Origin: Archangium gephyra
GTDB lineage: Bacteria > Myxococcota > Myxococcia > Myxococcales > Myxococcaceae
Assembly (NCBI GenBank): GCA_003243425.1
Contig: QFQP01000029.1
Coordinates: 1 to 64,000 of the forward strand
DNA: 64,000 nt
Direction of reading: 5' to 3'
The notes under the pieces are model-generated. The model did not search any database. It was not told where the DNA came from and was given only the letters and a program-made list of their open reading frames with translations. Position 1 is the stretch's first letter. Each line of letters begins with the position of its first letter. This document shows, in pieces, positions 35,434 through 44,944 of this stretch. Position numbers and translations under genes: made by a program.

Positions 35434-35829
35434 CTACTTCGGCGCTGCGACGTCGACGAGCTCGACCTCGATGATGACGGTCGCGTTCTTCGGGAGCCTG
35501 GTGCCCTTCACCGGCGCGCCTTCGAGCGTCGAGGGCGGGCACACCAGGTTCACCGAGCCGCCGCTCTTCACGCGTTGCAGCCCTTCCGCGAGGCACGGGC
35601 AGTAGCTGTCGAGCGCCGCGCTCACGGGCTTCTCTTCGCGCTTCGTCTCCGCGAGCACCGTGTCGTCGGGCAGCTTGGCTCTGTACTGAAGCGACACCAC
35701 GTCCTTCGGGCCGGGCGTGGGGCCCGTACCTTCCTTCACCGTCTTCACGATGGTGCCGTTCTTCAGCGTGACGGTGCCGGGCTCCTGACGGGCGCCGATC
35801 ACCAACAACACGAGCACGAGCGCCGTCAT
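35434..35829 (-). CDS. FKBP-type peptidyl-prolyl isomerase
   Basis: 131 residues with an N-terminal hydrophobic export signal (TALVLVLLVIGA). It has an FKBP fold (GTIVKTVKEGTGPTPGPKDV, YRAKLPDDTVL, and the end AVIIEVELVDV-like). It probably accelerates proline isomerisation of envelope proteins. A CPCLAEGLQ segment adds two Cys that are not usual in FKBP. The ATG overlaps the stop of the outer-membrane protein gene by one base, so the isomerase may be produced with it as an assembly factor. Confidence 0.85.
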   Translation of the reverse strand: MTALVLVLLVIGARQEPGTVTLKNGTIVKTVKEGTGPTPGPKDVVSLQYRAKLPDDTVLAETKREEKPVSAALDSYCPCLAEGLQRVKSGGSVNLVCPPSTLEGAPVKGTRLPKNATVIIEVELVDVAAPK

Positions 35830-37124
35830 CAGAAGTTGAACGACGCGTTGAGCATGAAGCTGAAGATGAACTGCTGCTCGATGCGGAAGCGGCGGCCCAC
35901 GCGATCGACGCGGTAGTCGAAGTTCGGGTTGATCTCCTCCGGCGCGGAGCTGACGTCGACCACCCCGTTGCCGTTCAAGTCCTTGCCGATGTCTTCGTTG
36001 GTGAGGAAGTGCTCGGTGTTGTACGCGATCGAGGTGTACGCGCGCAGTTTGATGAACTCCGCGGCCGACCCGATGATCCCGAACTGGCCGCCGAGCTGCC
36101 CGTAGTCGCTCGAGTACAGGAGCTTGCGCATCGGGTCCGAGAGCTCGTTGTACGTGCGGCCTTCCGACACGTAGTTGAACCAGCCGCGGAAATCGAAGGC
36201 GACCTTCTGGAACCTCTCTTCGCGCTCGAAGACCGTGATCTCGGTGCCGAAGTTCGCGCCGCCGGTGTGCACAGGGCGCACGCCGGTGTCTTCACGCGTC
36301 CAGCCGTCGCGGCCGCAGTTCTCGGGGTGGCTCAGCGTGGCCCTTGCGGTCTCCGAGTTCGGACCTTCGGCGTAGGCCACGTCGCAGTTCGAATAGAAGC
36401 CCGGGCCCTTCCACGGCAGCGTGTACCAGATGCCCACGTAGGGCTCGATGTACTGGTTCAGGCGCTTCGAGACGTGGGTGCTGAAGGTGTAGCGGTGCAC
36501 CTTGTCGCCGATGGCACCACGGCTGGTGCTGCTGGTGCTCTGCGCGGGGTTGAGCAGCGCGGCGGTGGGCGCCGTGTAGTCGAAGCGCAGCGTCCACGTG
36601 GGCTTGCTGGGGTCTTTCTTCTGCACGAACGGGTTCCACGCCAGGCCGAACGTGAAGTCGCCCAGGCCGGCGCGATAGCTGTTGAAGCGCGGGTCGACGT
36701 TGAAGAGCTGACCCATGCCGCGGCCCGGGTCGGCGCACTGCGTGCCCTGCGGGTCGAGCGTGCAGTTCCGGTTGATGGTGCTGTTGTTGGCGTCAGTGCC
36801 GCCGGCGAAAGACCACGTGCGGTCCTGGCCGAAGATGATCGGCACCCCGACGTGCAACTCGAGGTCTTTGTAGATGCCGAGGTGGAGGTCGATGCCGAGC
36901 CGGTTCTCGACCTTGAGGTAGTTGAGCTCGGTCACGTCTTGCAGTTGCCCGAGCTGGTACCACTCGCGACTGATGGTGCCGCGCTCGCGCGTGAACTGGT
37001 ACGTGAAGTCCAGGAACATGCCGAACGGGTCTTTCTCTTCGAAAGACGAGGCCACGCGCGTCAGCTCAGCCGCTGAAACCTGAGTGCCGACGAGTGCGGC
37101 GAGCAGAATCCCGAGTCGATTCAT
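35829..37124 (-). CDS. Outer-membrane beta-barrel protein, unknown
   Basis: 431 residues from ATG 37124, where a signal peptide starts (NRLGILLAALVGTQVSA). The mature protein is rich in alternating hydrophobic/polar strands with aromatic girdles (FLDFTYQFTRERGTISREWY; RLGIDLHLGIYKDLELHVGV; WTLRFDYTAPTAALL) and ends with FIFSFMLNASFNF. A terminal Phe is the C-terminal signal for barrel insertion. A short Cys-containing loop (NRNCTLDPQGTQCADPG) is probably extracellular. The transported substrate is unknown. It is coupled to the FKBP gene. Confidence 0.8.
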   Translation of the reverse strand: MNRLGILLAALVGTQVSAAELTRVASSFEEKDPFGMFLDFTYQFTRERGTISREWYQLGQLQDVTELNYLKVENRLGIDLHLGIYKDLELHVGVPIIFGQDRTWSFAGGTDANNSTINRNCTLDPQGTQCADPGRGMGQLFNVDPRFNSYRAGLGDFTFGLAWNPFVQKKDPSKPTWTLRFDYTAPTAALLNPAQSTSSTSRGAIGDKVHRYTFSTHVSKRLNQYIEPYVGIWYTLPWKGPGFYSNCDVAYAEGPNSETARATLSHPENCGRDGWTREDTGVRPVHTGGANFGTEITVFEREERFQKVAFDFRGWFNYVSEGRTYNELSDPMRKLLYSSDYGQLGGQFGIIGSAAEFIKLRAYTSIAYNTEHFLTNEDIGKDLNGNGVVDVSSAPEEINPNFDYRVDRVGRRFRIEQQFIFSFMLNASFNF

Positions 37125-37174
37125 CGAGTTCGGACGGTAGGTCGAAGGGGCGCGCAAAGCCACGGTTTTGCCCT

Positions 37175-38233
37175 TTAGCCGCCCGCGAGCGTGGTGGCCG
37201 GGAACTGCGCCTTGAGCTCGTTCATGCGCTTCTCGAACGCCGCGCGGTCGGCCGTGGGCATCGAAGCGCGCGTCGTCTTCTGCGAGTCGAACGGGTCGAT
37301 GGGCTTGTCGTTCTTCATGAGCTGGTAGTGCAGGTGAGGCGCGAAGCTGTGGCCGGTGTTGCCCGACCTGGCGAACACTTCACCGCGCTTGATGCGCTGG
37401 CCCACCGCGAGCGACTTCGGCAGCTCCGAGAGGTGCAGGTACAGCGCGTGGCGGCCCTGACCGCCGACCTCTTCGAGCTCGACCGAATTGCCGTTGCCGC
37501 GGAAGTTCCAGTTCTTGCGCACGATGACGGCGTCGAACGTGGCCTTGACCGGCGTGCCCGACGGCGCCTTGAAGTCGACGCCCTTGTGCTTGCGACCGTC
37601 GCGCAGGAGCGAGGTGATCTGCTCGTAGCTCTCGATGGGCGAGTCGACGAGGCGCTCTTCCAGCTCGCTGGCGTCGCCCATGTAGAAGCGCGCGAAGGAA
37701 TCCGAGGCGCCCTTGAAACGGTAGGTCTCGAAGTCGCGGCCCAGCTTGTGGCTCGAGAAGCGAACGGCGTGCACCAGCGGCTCCTGGCCATCGCGCGTCT
37801 CGTAGACCACCGAGAGCGTGTCGCCCTTCACCAGGTCCTGCGGCACGCGCACCCACCACACCAGCGAGCGGTTCACGACCTGCGTGAGCGCCGTGCCGAT
37901 TTCTTTGCCTTCCGAGCCCACGATGGCCGACTCGAGCGGGCCGTTGATGGTGACGGTGAAGCTGCGCTGCGAAGGCCCGGCGGCGGCGACGGCGGCATTG
38001 GCGGCGGCGTTGGGCGCGACGGGCGGCGTCGGCGGTGCGGCGGGAAGTTCGGCGACAGGCGCCACCGGTGCGCCGGTCACTTCGGCCTCGGCAGGTGGCG
38101 GCGCGTCAGACGGCTTGCTCTTGATCCAGAAGATGCCGCCGAGCAGCAGACCGACGACGACCGCGGTGATGGCGACGGGAATGACGGGAGTGCTGCTCTT
38201 CGGGGGCGCACCCAGCGTGGGCATCTCGGGCAT
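37175..38233 (-). CDS. M23 peptidase with single membrane anchor
   Basis: 352 residues from ATG 38233, placed 10 bases after AAGGAG. A membrane helix near residues 17-37 (VIPVAITAVVVGLLLGGIFW) leaves the rest periplasmic. An Ala/Pro linker leads to an M23-associated domain (LTQVVNRSLVWWVRVPQDLV) and a C-terminal M23 domain (GRKHKGVDFKAPSGTPV; YLHLSELP; APHLHYQLM). Zinc motifs HxxxD and HxH are present, so it should be an active DD-endopeptidase-type enzyme. This domain order resembles division- or shape-linked M23 proteins of proteobacteria. Confidence 0.9.
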   Translation of the reverse strand: MPEMPTLGAPPKSSTPVIPVAITAVVVGLLLGGIFWIKSKPSDAPPPAEAEVTGAPVAPVAELPAAPPTPPVAPNAAANAAVAAAGPSQRSFTVTINGPLESAIVGSEGKEIGTALTQVVNRSLVWWVRVPQDLVKGDTLSVVYETRDGQEPLVHAVRFSSHKLGRDFETYRFKGASDSFARFYMGDASELEERLVDSPIESYEQITSLLRDGRKHKGVDFKAPSGTPVKATFDAVIVRKNWNFRGNGNSVELEEVGGQGRHALYLHLSELPKSLAVGQRIKRGEVFARSGNTGHSFAPHLHYQLMKNDKPIDPFDSQKTTRASMPTADRAAFEKRMNELKAQFPATTLAGG

Positions 38234-38326
38234 GGACGTGTGGCTCCTTGAGACGAAATCGAGCACCGCAGGGTAGCGGCGTGGCTGAACCTTGCGAGTT
38301 TTCTGCCACAGCCTTGTAGCTGGGCG

Positions 38327-38976
38327 TTACCGGGCGGCGAAAGCGAGCAGCGCCGTGGCCTGGGCGTGAGGCTCCTCGGGCAGGCGGTGGGTCGGCAGCA
38401 GCGCGAGCGCGGCCATGGCGTCACGCTTCAGTACCGAAAGACACAGCGCGACTTCACCCGCGAGGTCTTCGTTGGGGTCTCGAGCGAGCCAGGGCACCAC
38501 GGCCTCGAGTTCGTCAGCCCAGGTGTTCGGCTGCGTGACCGGCTTCATGAAGTAGTCGGTGTGCAGCATCGGCAGGTGCGTGAGCCAGTACGCGTCGTGC
38601 AGTTTCGAAACGTCTTTGTACGGCCGCTCACGAATCGTCAGACGCACGTCGACACCGCAGCGCGCGGCGAGCTCGCCCAGCACCCAGGAATAGATGAGGT
38701 GCTCGTCAGCGAACCGCCGCAGCGCTTCCGCGAGCTTCGATGCATCGGGTGGTCGATGCGGAAGGCCGTGCACGTGTCGGCAGAACCACGCGTCGACGCT
38801 GCTCTGGAGTGTTTCGGGATCGCTGAAGTCCCACGTCACGTGCGCACAGCGCTGGAGCGCGTCGTGAAGATGCGCGCTCGAACCGGTGAGCCCCTCGAGC
38901 ATGTGGAGCGTCAGCGCCCGAAGCGCGGCGTGCTCGTGCGCCTCGGTCGCGGCCAGAAAGCGCGCGAGGCGATCCA

Positions 38977-38977
<1 letters not shown>
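38327..38977 (-). CDS. Unknown protein coupled to NtrC-type regulator
   Basis: 216 residues from ATG 38977, which overlaps the stop of the regulator gene by one base; a GTG three bases earlier is an alternative. It is mostly helical and cytosolic, with HEHAALRALTLHMLEGL, DEHLIYSWVLGELAARCGVD, and a conserved-looking DAYWLTHLPMLHTDYFMKP. No family is assigned with confidence. Coupling suggests a role tied to the sigma-54 activator, but the order (downstream) is also what simple co-transcription would give. Confidence 0.7.
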
Positions 38978-40371
<1,394 letters not shown>

Positions 40372-40423
40372 GGCGGCTCGTTTGGCGTGTAGGGGCTGAC
40401 AGGTCAAGGCGTAGAGTTGCCGG

Positions 40424-41062
40424 GTGATTTCGCTGGTGCTCAGCGCGGTTCTGTCGGTGACCGTCGCACCGGAATGCCCTGCGCCGAACGCGGTGCAGCT
40501 GGGCGTCGGCACGCAGAAGGTCCTTCGCCTGAAGCCGGGCGCGACCGTTCACAGCACGCGGTCCGAGGTGGTGACGGCAGCGCGCGTTCCCGGAGACATG
40601 GCGTTGCTGGTCGGCCTGTCGAGCGGTCGCGCCGAGGTCATCGTCCAGCTCGGCGAATCGGTCGTGAAGTACCCCGTGCGCGTGAAGTCGAGCGACCTCG
40701 GCCACCGCCTGGTCGAGCTCGCAGAGTTCTTTCCGTGTGACTCGACGCTGGAGCTCAAGATTCTGAAGAACCGCGTGGAACTCGCCGGTGAAGCGAGCTC
40801 GCTGGAGGAATGGCAGGCGGCGATGGACGCCGTCGAGAAGTGGCCGTCGGTCGTCGTCACCGGAAAGCTGAAGAAGTCGGTGATCGAGCAGACCATTCGA
40901 GACGCGAACAAGGCGTTCCTCGACGCCGGGTTTCCGAACGCGAAGTTCGTGCGCGTCGACGAGGGACTGCAGATCGTCGGCGATGCACCGAAAGATCTTG
41001 TTCTCATCTGGGAACCGAAGGTGCGGCTGGCTGTCTCTCGCCCGCGGAGAACGAAACGATGA
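40424..41062 (+). CDS. Secreted pilus-N-domain (secretin-associated) protein
   Basis: 212 residues from GTG 40424 with a short signal peptide. Residues about 25-95 (LGVGTQKVLRLKPGATVHST, ALLVGLSSGRAEVIVQL) match the N-terminal domain found on pilus/secretin proteins such as CpaC and on stand-alone partners. Residues 110-200 form a BON-like unit (VELAGEASSLEEWQAAMDAV; VVVTGKLKKSVIEQTIRDAN). It may interact with a secretin in the periplasm. The stop overlaps the next start (ATGA), so it forms a pair with the gene at 41059. Confidence 0.75.
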   Translation: MISLVLSAVLSVTVAPECPAPNAVQLGVGTQKVLRLKPGATVHSTRSEVVTAARVPGDMALLVGLSSGRAEVIVQLGESVVKYPVRVKSSDLGHRLVELAEFFPCDSTLELKILKNRVELAGEASSLEEWQAAMDAVEKWPSVVVTGKLKKSVIEQTIRDANKAFLDAGFPNAKFVRVDEGLQIVGDAPKDLVLIWEPKVRLAVSRPRRTKR

Positions 41063-41490
41063 TCGCCTTGTTGCTGGCTTCGCTGGTGCTCGCGGCCGAA
41101 CCACCCGATGACGCGCTGATTCGTGCGGTGACCCAGCGCCTCGAGCGCGATCGCAGCCTGATTCCAGATTCAGGGCTTCGTCCGACGACCGGCCCACTGC
41201 CGCTGCTTCAGACGTCGGACGCGCGCTCCTTCAATTCTGCGAAGTGGAGCGTGAAGTCTGCCGCGGCGTGGCAGGAGACCGCGGACGCTTCGGGCAAGGC
41301 TGTCTACGCGGTGGCGCTCTTGTTCGAAGACGTCGAAGAAGCGGTCGCGAACGTAGGCGTTCGCGTGGAGATCATCGTGCCCACGAACACACCGGGGCTG
41401 ACTCTTTGCTGCTGCAGCACCACCGAGGTCTTCCGTCGGGTCGGCAAGACGTGGCGCTTCGAGAAACGCCTCGGCACCATCTGTTCTTGA
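41059..41490 (+). CDS. Small secreted protein, Cys cluster
   Basis: 143 residues starting inside the stop of the upstream gene. Signal peptide (IALLLASLVLAAEP), then an alpha/beta fold with SAAAWQETADASGKAVYAVA and VEIIVPTNTPGLTLCCCSTT. The triple Cys CCC and a final Cys near the C-terminus are notable and could bind metal or form disulfides. No family was recognised. Coupling to the pilus-N protein suggests they act together in the periplasm. Confidence 0.72.
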   Translation: MIALLLASLVLAAEPPDDALIRAVTQRLERDRSLIPDSGLRPTTGPLPLLQTSDARSFNSAKWSVKSAAAWQETADASGKAVYAVALLFEDVEEAVANVGVRVEIIVPTNTPGLTLCCCSTTEVFRRVGKTWRFEKRLGTICS

Positions 41491-41528
41491 ACTCGACGTG
41501 GCACGCCGCTCGCCTACGGTGAGCAGCG

Positions 41529-43160
41529 ATGTCCCCACCTCCGCAGAAGAGCGGCCGCAGCGCCGCACTGGTGGCCGCCGGCATTCTCTTGTCGCGGCTC
41601 GTTGGCCTCGTTCGTCAGAAGTTGTTCGCGCACTTTCTCGGCAACGGTCTCGAAGCCGCGGCGTTCTCGGCCGCCACGCGAATTCCGAACGTCCTTCAGA
41701 ACCTCCTCGGTGAAGGCGTTCTTTCGGCGTCACTCATTCCCGTCTACGCAGGTCTTCGCGCGCGTGGCGACGAAGCCGGAGCTCGCAAGGTCGCAGGCGC
41801 GGTCTTTGGTCTTCTGTCGTTGTTGGTCAGCGGAATGGTCGTGCTCGGAGTTCTCGGCGCACCGTGGCTCGTCGACCTGATCGCGCCCGGCTACGAAGGC
41901 CATTCACGGGAACTCACCGTCACGCTGGTTCGCCTCATCTTCCCCGGCACCGGCGTACTCGTGCTGAGCGCCTGGTGTCTGGGCATTCTCAATTCGCACA
42001 AGAAGTTCTTCCTCTCGTACGCGGCGCCGGTGGTGTGGAACGGCTGCATCATCGCCGCGTTGCTCGTTTCACGGGGTCAGACGCAAGACACGATCGTCAC
42101 CTGGGCCGCGTGGGGCACGGTGCTGGGCAGCGCGGCACAATTCCTCGTGCAGCTCCCGAGCGTGATTCGCCTGCTCGGGTCTTTTTCCCCGAAGCCGTCG
42201 CTCGACGGGGAACACGTTCGGCAAGTCGTGAAGGGGTTTGCGCCCGCAGTGATGGCGCGCGGAGTCGTTCAGGTCAGCAGCTGGGTCGACATGGCGTACG
42301 CGTCGCTCATCAGCGAGCGAGCTGTCGCTGCGTTGACGTACGCGCAGACCATCGCGCTGTTGCCGGTGTCGTTGTTCGGCATGGCGATCTCTGCAGCCGA
42401 GCTCCCTGAGATGAGCGCCGACGCCGAGAAGTCGAAGGAAGAGCGCGTGGACGCAATTCAGAAGCGCCTCAAAGGTGGTCTCGAGCGCATGGCGTTCTTC
42501 GTGGTGCCGAGCGCCGTCGCGTTTCTCCTCTTCGGCGATCTCATCGCCGCGGCCCTTCTCGAATCAGGTCGCTTCACTGCCGACGACTCGCGCTTCACGT
42601 GGTACCTGCTGATGGGCTCGGGCGTCGCGCTGTCCGCGCAGACGTCGGGGCGTCTGTATTCCTCTGCGTTCTACGCGCTCAAAGACACGAAGACGCCGCT
42701 CAAGTTCGCGGCCATTCGCGTGACGCTCGGCATCGCGCTCGGCTTCTGGGCCGTTCGAATTCTCCCAGGACAGCTCGGGCTGCCGCAGCACCTCGGCGCC
42801 GTGTTCATCACCGTCACCACGGGCGTGACCGCGTGGGTCGAGCTCACGCTGCTTCGTCGCGGGCTGTCGAGAGAACTCGGCGCGCTTCCGTCGGCACGCG
42901 CACAGCTGGCGAAGGTCTGGCCCGCCGCGCTCATCGCCGGAGCCGTCACCCTCGCGATCAAGTTCGCGCTTGGTCAGCACTTCGGCACGGTGAACCTCAC
43001 CGAGTTCGGCGGCGCGTACCTGGCTCCCGTCGCGCTGCCGCGAATTCCGACTTCACTCGCGCTGCTCGCGCTCTTCGGTGGACTCTACGGCGTCGCGTGC
43101 ATTGTGTTCCGCGTGCCGCAGGCGCAGGCCATCGTCGGCCGCGTGATGAAGCGCCGATGA
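41529..43160 (+). CDS. murJ: Lipid II flippase MurJ
   Basis: 543 residues with about 14 membrane helices of the MOP/MviN fold. Family motifs include SRLVGLVRQKLFAHFLGNG, FSAATRIPNVLQNLLGEGVL, SASLIPVYAGL and PVSLFGMAISAAELPEMS. MurJ flips lipid II across the inner membrane for peptidoglycan assembly. The ATG at 41529 gives the normal N-terminus. It is a single gene with a hairpin 42 bp beyond its stop. Confidence 0.96.
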   Translation: MSPPPQKSGRSAALVAAGILLSRLVGLVRQKLFAHFLGNGLEAAAFSAATRIPNVLQNLLGEGVLSASLIPVYAGLRARGDEAGARKVAGAVFGLLSLLVSGMVVLGVLGAPWLVDLIAPGYEGHSRELTVTLVRLIFPGTGVLVLSAWCLGILNSHKKFFLSYAAPVVWNGCIIAALLVSRGQTQDTIVTWAAWGTVLGSAAQFLVQLPSVIRLLGSFSPKPSLDGEHVRQVVKGFAPAVMARGVVQVSSWVDMAYASLISERAVAALTYAQTIALLPVSLFGMAISAAELPEMSADAEKSKEERVDAIQKRLKGGLERMAFFVVPSAVAFLLFGDLIAAALLESGRFTADDSRFTWYLLMGSGVALSAQTSGRLYSSAFYALKDTKTPLKFAAIRVTLGIALGFWAVRILPGQLGLPQHLGAVFITVTTGVTAWVELTLLRRGLSRELGALPSARAQLAKVWPAALIAGAVTLAIKFALGQHFGTVNLTEFGGAYLAPVALPRIPTSLALLALFGGLYGVACIVFRVPQAQAIVGRVMKRR

Positions 43161-43201
43161 ATCGAATGAACACTCTTTCACGCTGACCTGACTCCTCTTC
43201 A

Positions 43202-43220
43202 GAGAGCGATCTCCGCTCTC
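43202..43220 (+). terminator. Small hairpin after murJ
   Basis: A perfect 7-bp stem (gagagcg-atctc-cgctctc) lies between murJ and the next gene, 14 bp before its GTG start. There is no T tract. It could be a weak terminator, or a structure that overlaps the ribosome site (aggag) of the small gene and modulates its translation. Confidence 0.35.
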
Positions 43221-43234
43221 GAACAGGAGCGCAC

Positions 43235-43762
43235 GTGATCAACACGATTCGAGGATCTCTCAGCGTCGGCATCGCGAAGTGGGTGTCGAACAACAACGTC
43301 GAGAAGTCGCAAAAGGCGCAGCCCGGGTTCGACGTCGAACGGTCGACGTTCGAAGCGAAGAGGCCGCCTCCGGGACCGCCGCCGTTTCTCGATGCCGCCG
43401 CCGATGCACTCGGCCTCGACTCGACCGCACTCGCAGAACGCCTGCGACAAGGGGAGTCGTTGGAAGACATCGCCGAGGCCCAGGGCGTGTCGACCGAGAA
43501 CGTGCTCGAGGCGATCGCCGCTGACTTCCAGGCGAAACACCCCGACGCGAGCGACGACGAAGCCGACGCGATCGCCGAACGTGCGTTGCAAGGTCCAACA
43601 CGGCAGCAGCCGCCGGGAATCGACGCGCTTTCTCAGAAGCTGGGAATCACCACCGACGAACTCCAGGCGCGTCTCGACGCGGGTGAGAACGTCGCCAGCA
43701 TCGCGAAATCGTTGGGCCTCGAACCGTTTCGGGTGCGCCAGCGAATTCCGCTCGAGCCCTGA
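43235..43762 (+). CDS. Small helical protein of unknown function
   Basis: 175 residues from GTG 43235 with an AGGAG site. There is no signal peptide. The N-terminal basic stretch is followed by a Pro run (RPPPGPPPFLDAAADALGLD) and two related helical units of about 25 residues: DALGLDSTALAERLRQGESL and QKLGITTDELQARLDAGENV, each ending in (D/S)IA(E/K). These repeats resemble the short helical repeat seen in proteins called Ca2+-binding or DUF-type 'LG(I/L)(T/S)xxEL' repeats of myxobacteria and actinobacteria. No enzyme motif is present. Confidence 0.72.
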   Translation: MINTIRGSLSVGIAKWVSNNNVEKSQKAQPGFDVERSTFEAKRPPPGPPPFLDAAADALGLDSTALAERLRQGESLEDIAEAQGVSTENVLEAIAADFQAKHPDASDDEADAIAERALQGPTRQQPPGIDALSQKLGITTDELQARLDAGENVASIAKSLGLEPFRVRQRIPLEP

Positions 43763-43799
43763 CTCACACTCTTCGGCGCTGACCTGTCGAGGTTTTCGT

Positions 43800-44507
43800 A
43801 TGCCGCTTCTTCCGATGATGCAGGGAACGTCGGTGCTGGTCGTGACCGACGGTTCGACGACCGATGCGCTGGGCGAATGCGGGCTTCAGGTGACGATTCA
43901 GAACGACGTTACCAGCGCCGCGCGTGCGCTGCAGACCACCGAGGTGCACCTCGCCGTGCTGCGTGGCCCGTTGCGAGGCTGGTCGACGGGTGAGTCGGTG
44001 CGTGCGCTGCGGAAGCTCGCGCCCATCCCGATGCTCGTGGTCAGCGACGAAAACGAAGCCGCGCGTCTCGAGCTCTTCGACGCCGGCGCCGACGACGTGG
44101 TGACGTCGAGTTGTTCACCCAGAGAGCTCGCCGTTCGCGCGGCGGCGCTGGTGCGTCGTTCCGGGCGCATTTCGTCACGCCGGTTGATCGAACGTGGCGC
44201 GCTGAAGCTCGATGCGGGTGCACAGGTCGCCGCGTGGTCGGGAACGCCGCTGGGGCTCACCGGCTACGAATTCGCGCTGCTGCGTGTCCTCGCTGAAGAC
44301 GCGGGGCGCGCCGTCTCTCGCGAAGAACTCATGGAGCGCGCGAAGGGCAGCGTCGACGAGAGCTTCGAGCGCAGCATCGACGTGCACGTCTGCCGCCTGC
44401 GCGCGAAGTTGGCGCGCTTCGACGGCGCGGCGCGGTTGCTGAAGACGGTTCGCGGCGTGGGCTACATGCTCGAGAACCCGGCCGAGGCCGTGTCGCAGTG
44501 CGCGTGA
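43800..44507 (+). CDS. OmpR-type regulator with degenerate receiver
   Basis: 235 residues from ATG 43800. The C-terminal half is a normal winged-helix DNA-binding domain (LGLTGYEFALLRVLAEDAGR, AVSREELMERA, RSIDVHVCRLRAKL, KTVRGVGYML). The N-terminal half folds like a receiver but lacks its chemistry. The acidic pair is VTDG, the phospho-acceptor position reads LAVLRG (Arg55 instead of Asp), and the conserved Lys is replaced in VTSSCSP. It should therefore act without phosphorylation, perhaps through dimerisation or a ligand. No kinase gene is adjacent. Targets may include the phosphatase/porin genes downstream, which is inference. Confidence 0.88.
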   Translation: MPLLPMMQGTSVLVVTDGSTTDALGECGLQVTIQNDVTSAARALQTTEVHLAVLRGPLRGWSTGESVRALRKLAPIPMLVVSDENEAARLELFDAGADDVVTSSCSPRELAVRAAALVRRSGRISSRRLIERGALKLDAGAQVAAWSGTPLGLTGYEFALLRVLAEDAGRAVSREELMERAKGSVDESFERSIDVHVCRLRAKLARFDGAARLLKTVRGVGYMLENPAEAVSQCA

Positions 44508-44520
44508 TTCAATCGGCCGG

Positions 44521-44895
44521 GTGAAGCGCTTTCACTTTCCGCGGCCCACGCCGCTATCGCTCGACGGCTACTATCTCGACGGCCTCACCATCGAACTCGG
44601 AGACGACACCTTCGACTTTCGCCTCGAGTTCGGTCGCGGCCTCGACATCTCCTGGGCGATTCCCGCGGAGGACGACGGACGGCTTCGGCTGCTCCACGTC
44701 GACAGCGCGGTGGCGTTCATCGATGAACCGACGCTCTTCGAAGAGCCCTGGCGCGTCGACGTACCGCCGCTGCGCTGGACGGGGAATGGTGCCCCGATTC
44801 TCTCGGTCGCGTTCGAAGCGACGCGCGAAACCTACGTCTGCGAAGTGACGGTCGCGGGCCGCATAGAGACGCTGCGCAGAAGTTGGCGCGGCTGA
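44521..44895 (+). CDS. Hypothetical protein, 124 aa
   Basis: From GTG 44521, 13 bp after the regulator's stop. It is beta-rich and acidic, with LDGYYLDGLTIELGDDTFDF and FRLEFGRGLDISW; there is no signal peptide and no membrane segment. It could be a cytosolic beta-sandwich. I do not recognise the family. Close spacing suggests co-expression with the pseudo-receiver regulator. Confidence 0.62.
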   Translation: MKRFHFPRPTPLSLDGYYLDGLTIELGDDTFDFRLEFGRGLDISWAIPAEDDGRLRLLHVDSAVAFIDEPTLFEEPWRVDVPPLRWTGNGAPILSVAFEATRETYVCEVTVAGRIETLRRSWRG

Positions 44896-44944
44896 CACGT
44901 CTTTGTCACATCGACCCGGAAGGCCACGGCTAGAAGCGCCGACC

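Noticed and set aside
41499..41514. Sigma-54 promoter (TGGCACG...TCGC) upstream of murJ
   Set aside because: The -12 element is TCGC rather than TTGC, and it lies only 15 bp before the start codon.
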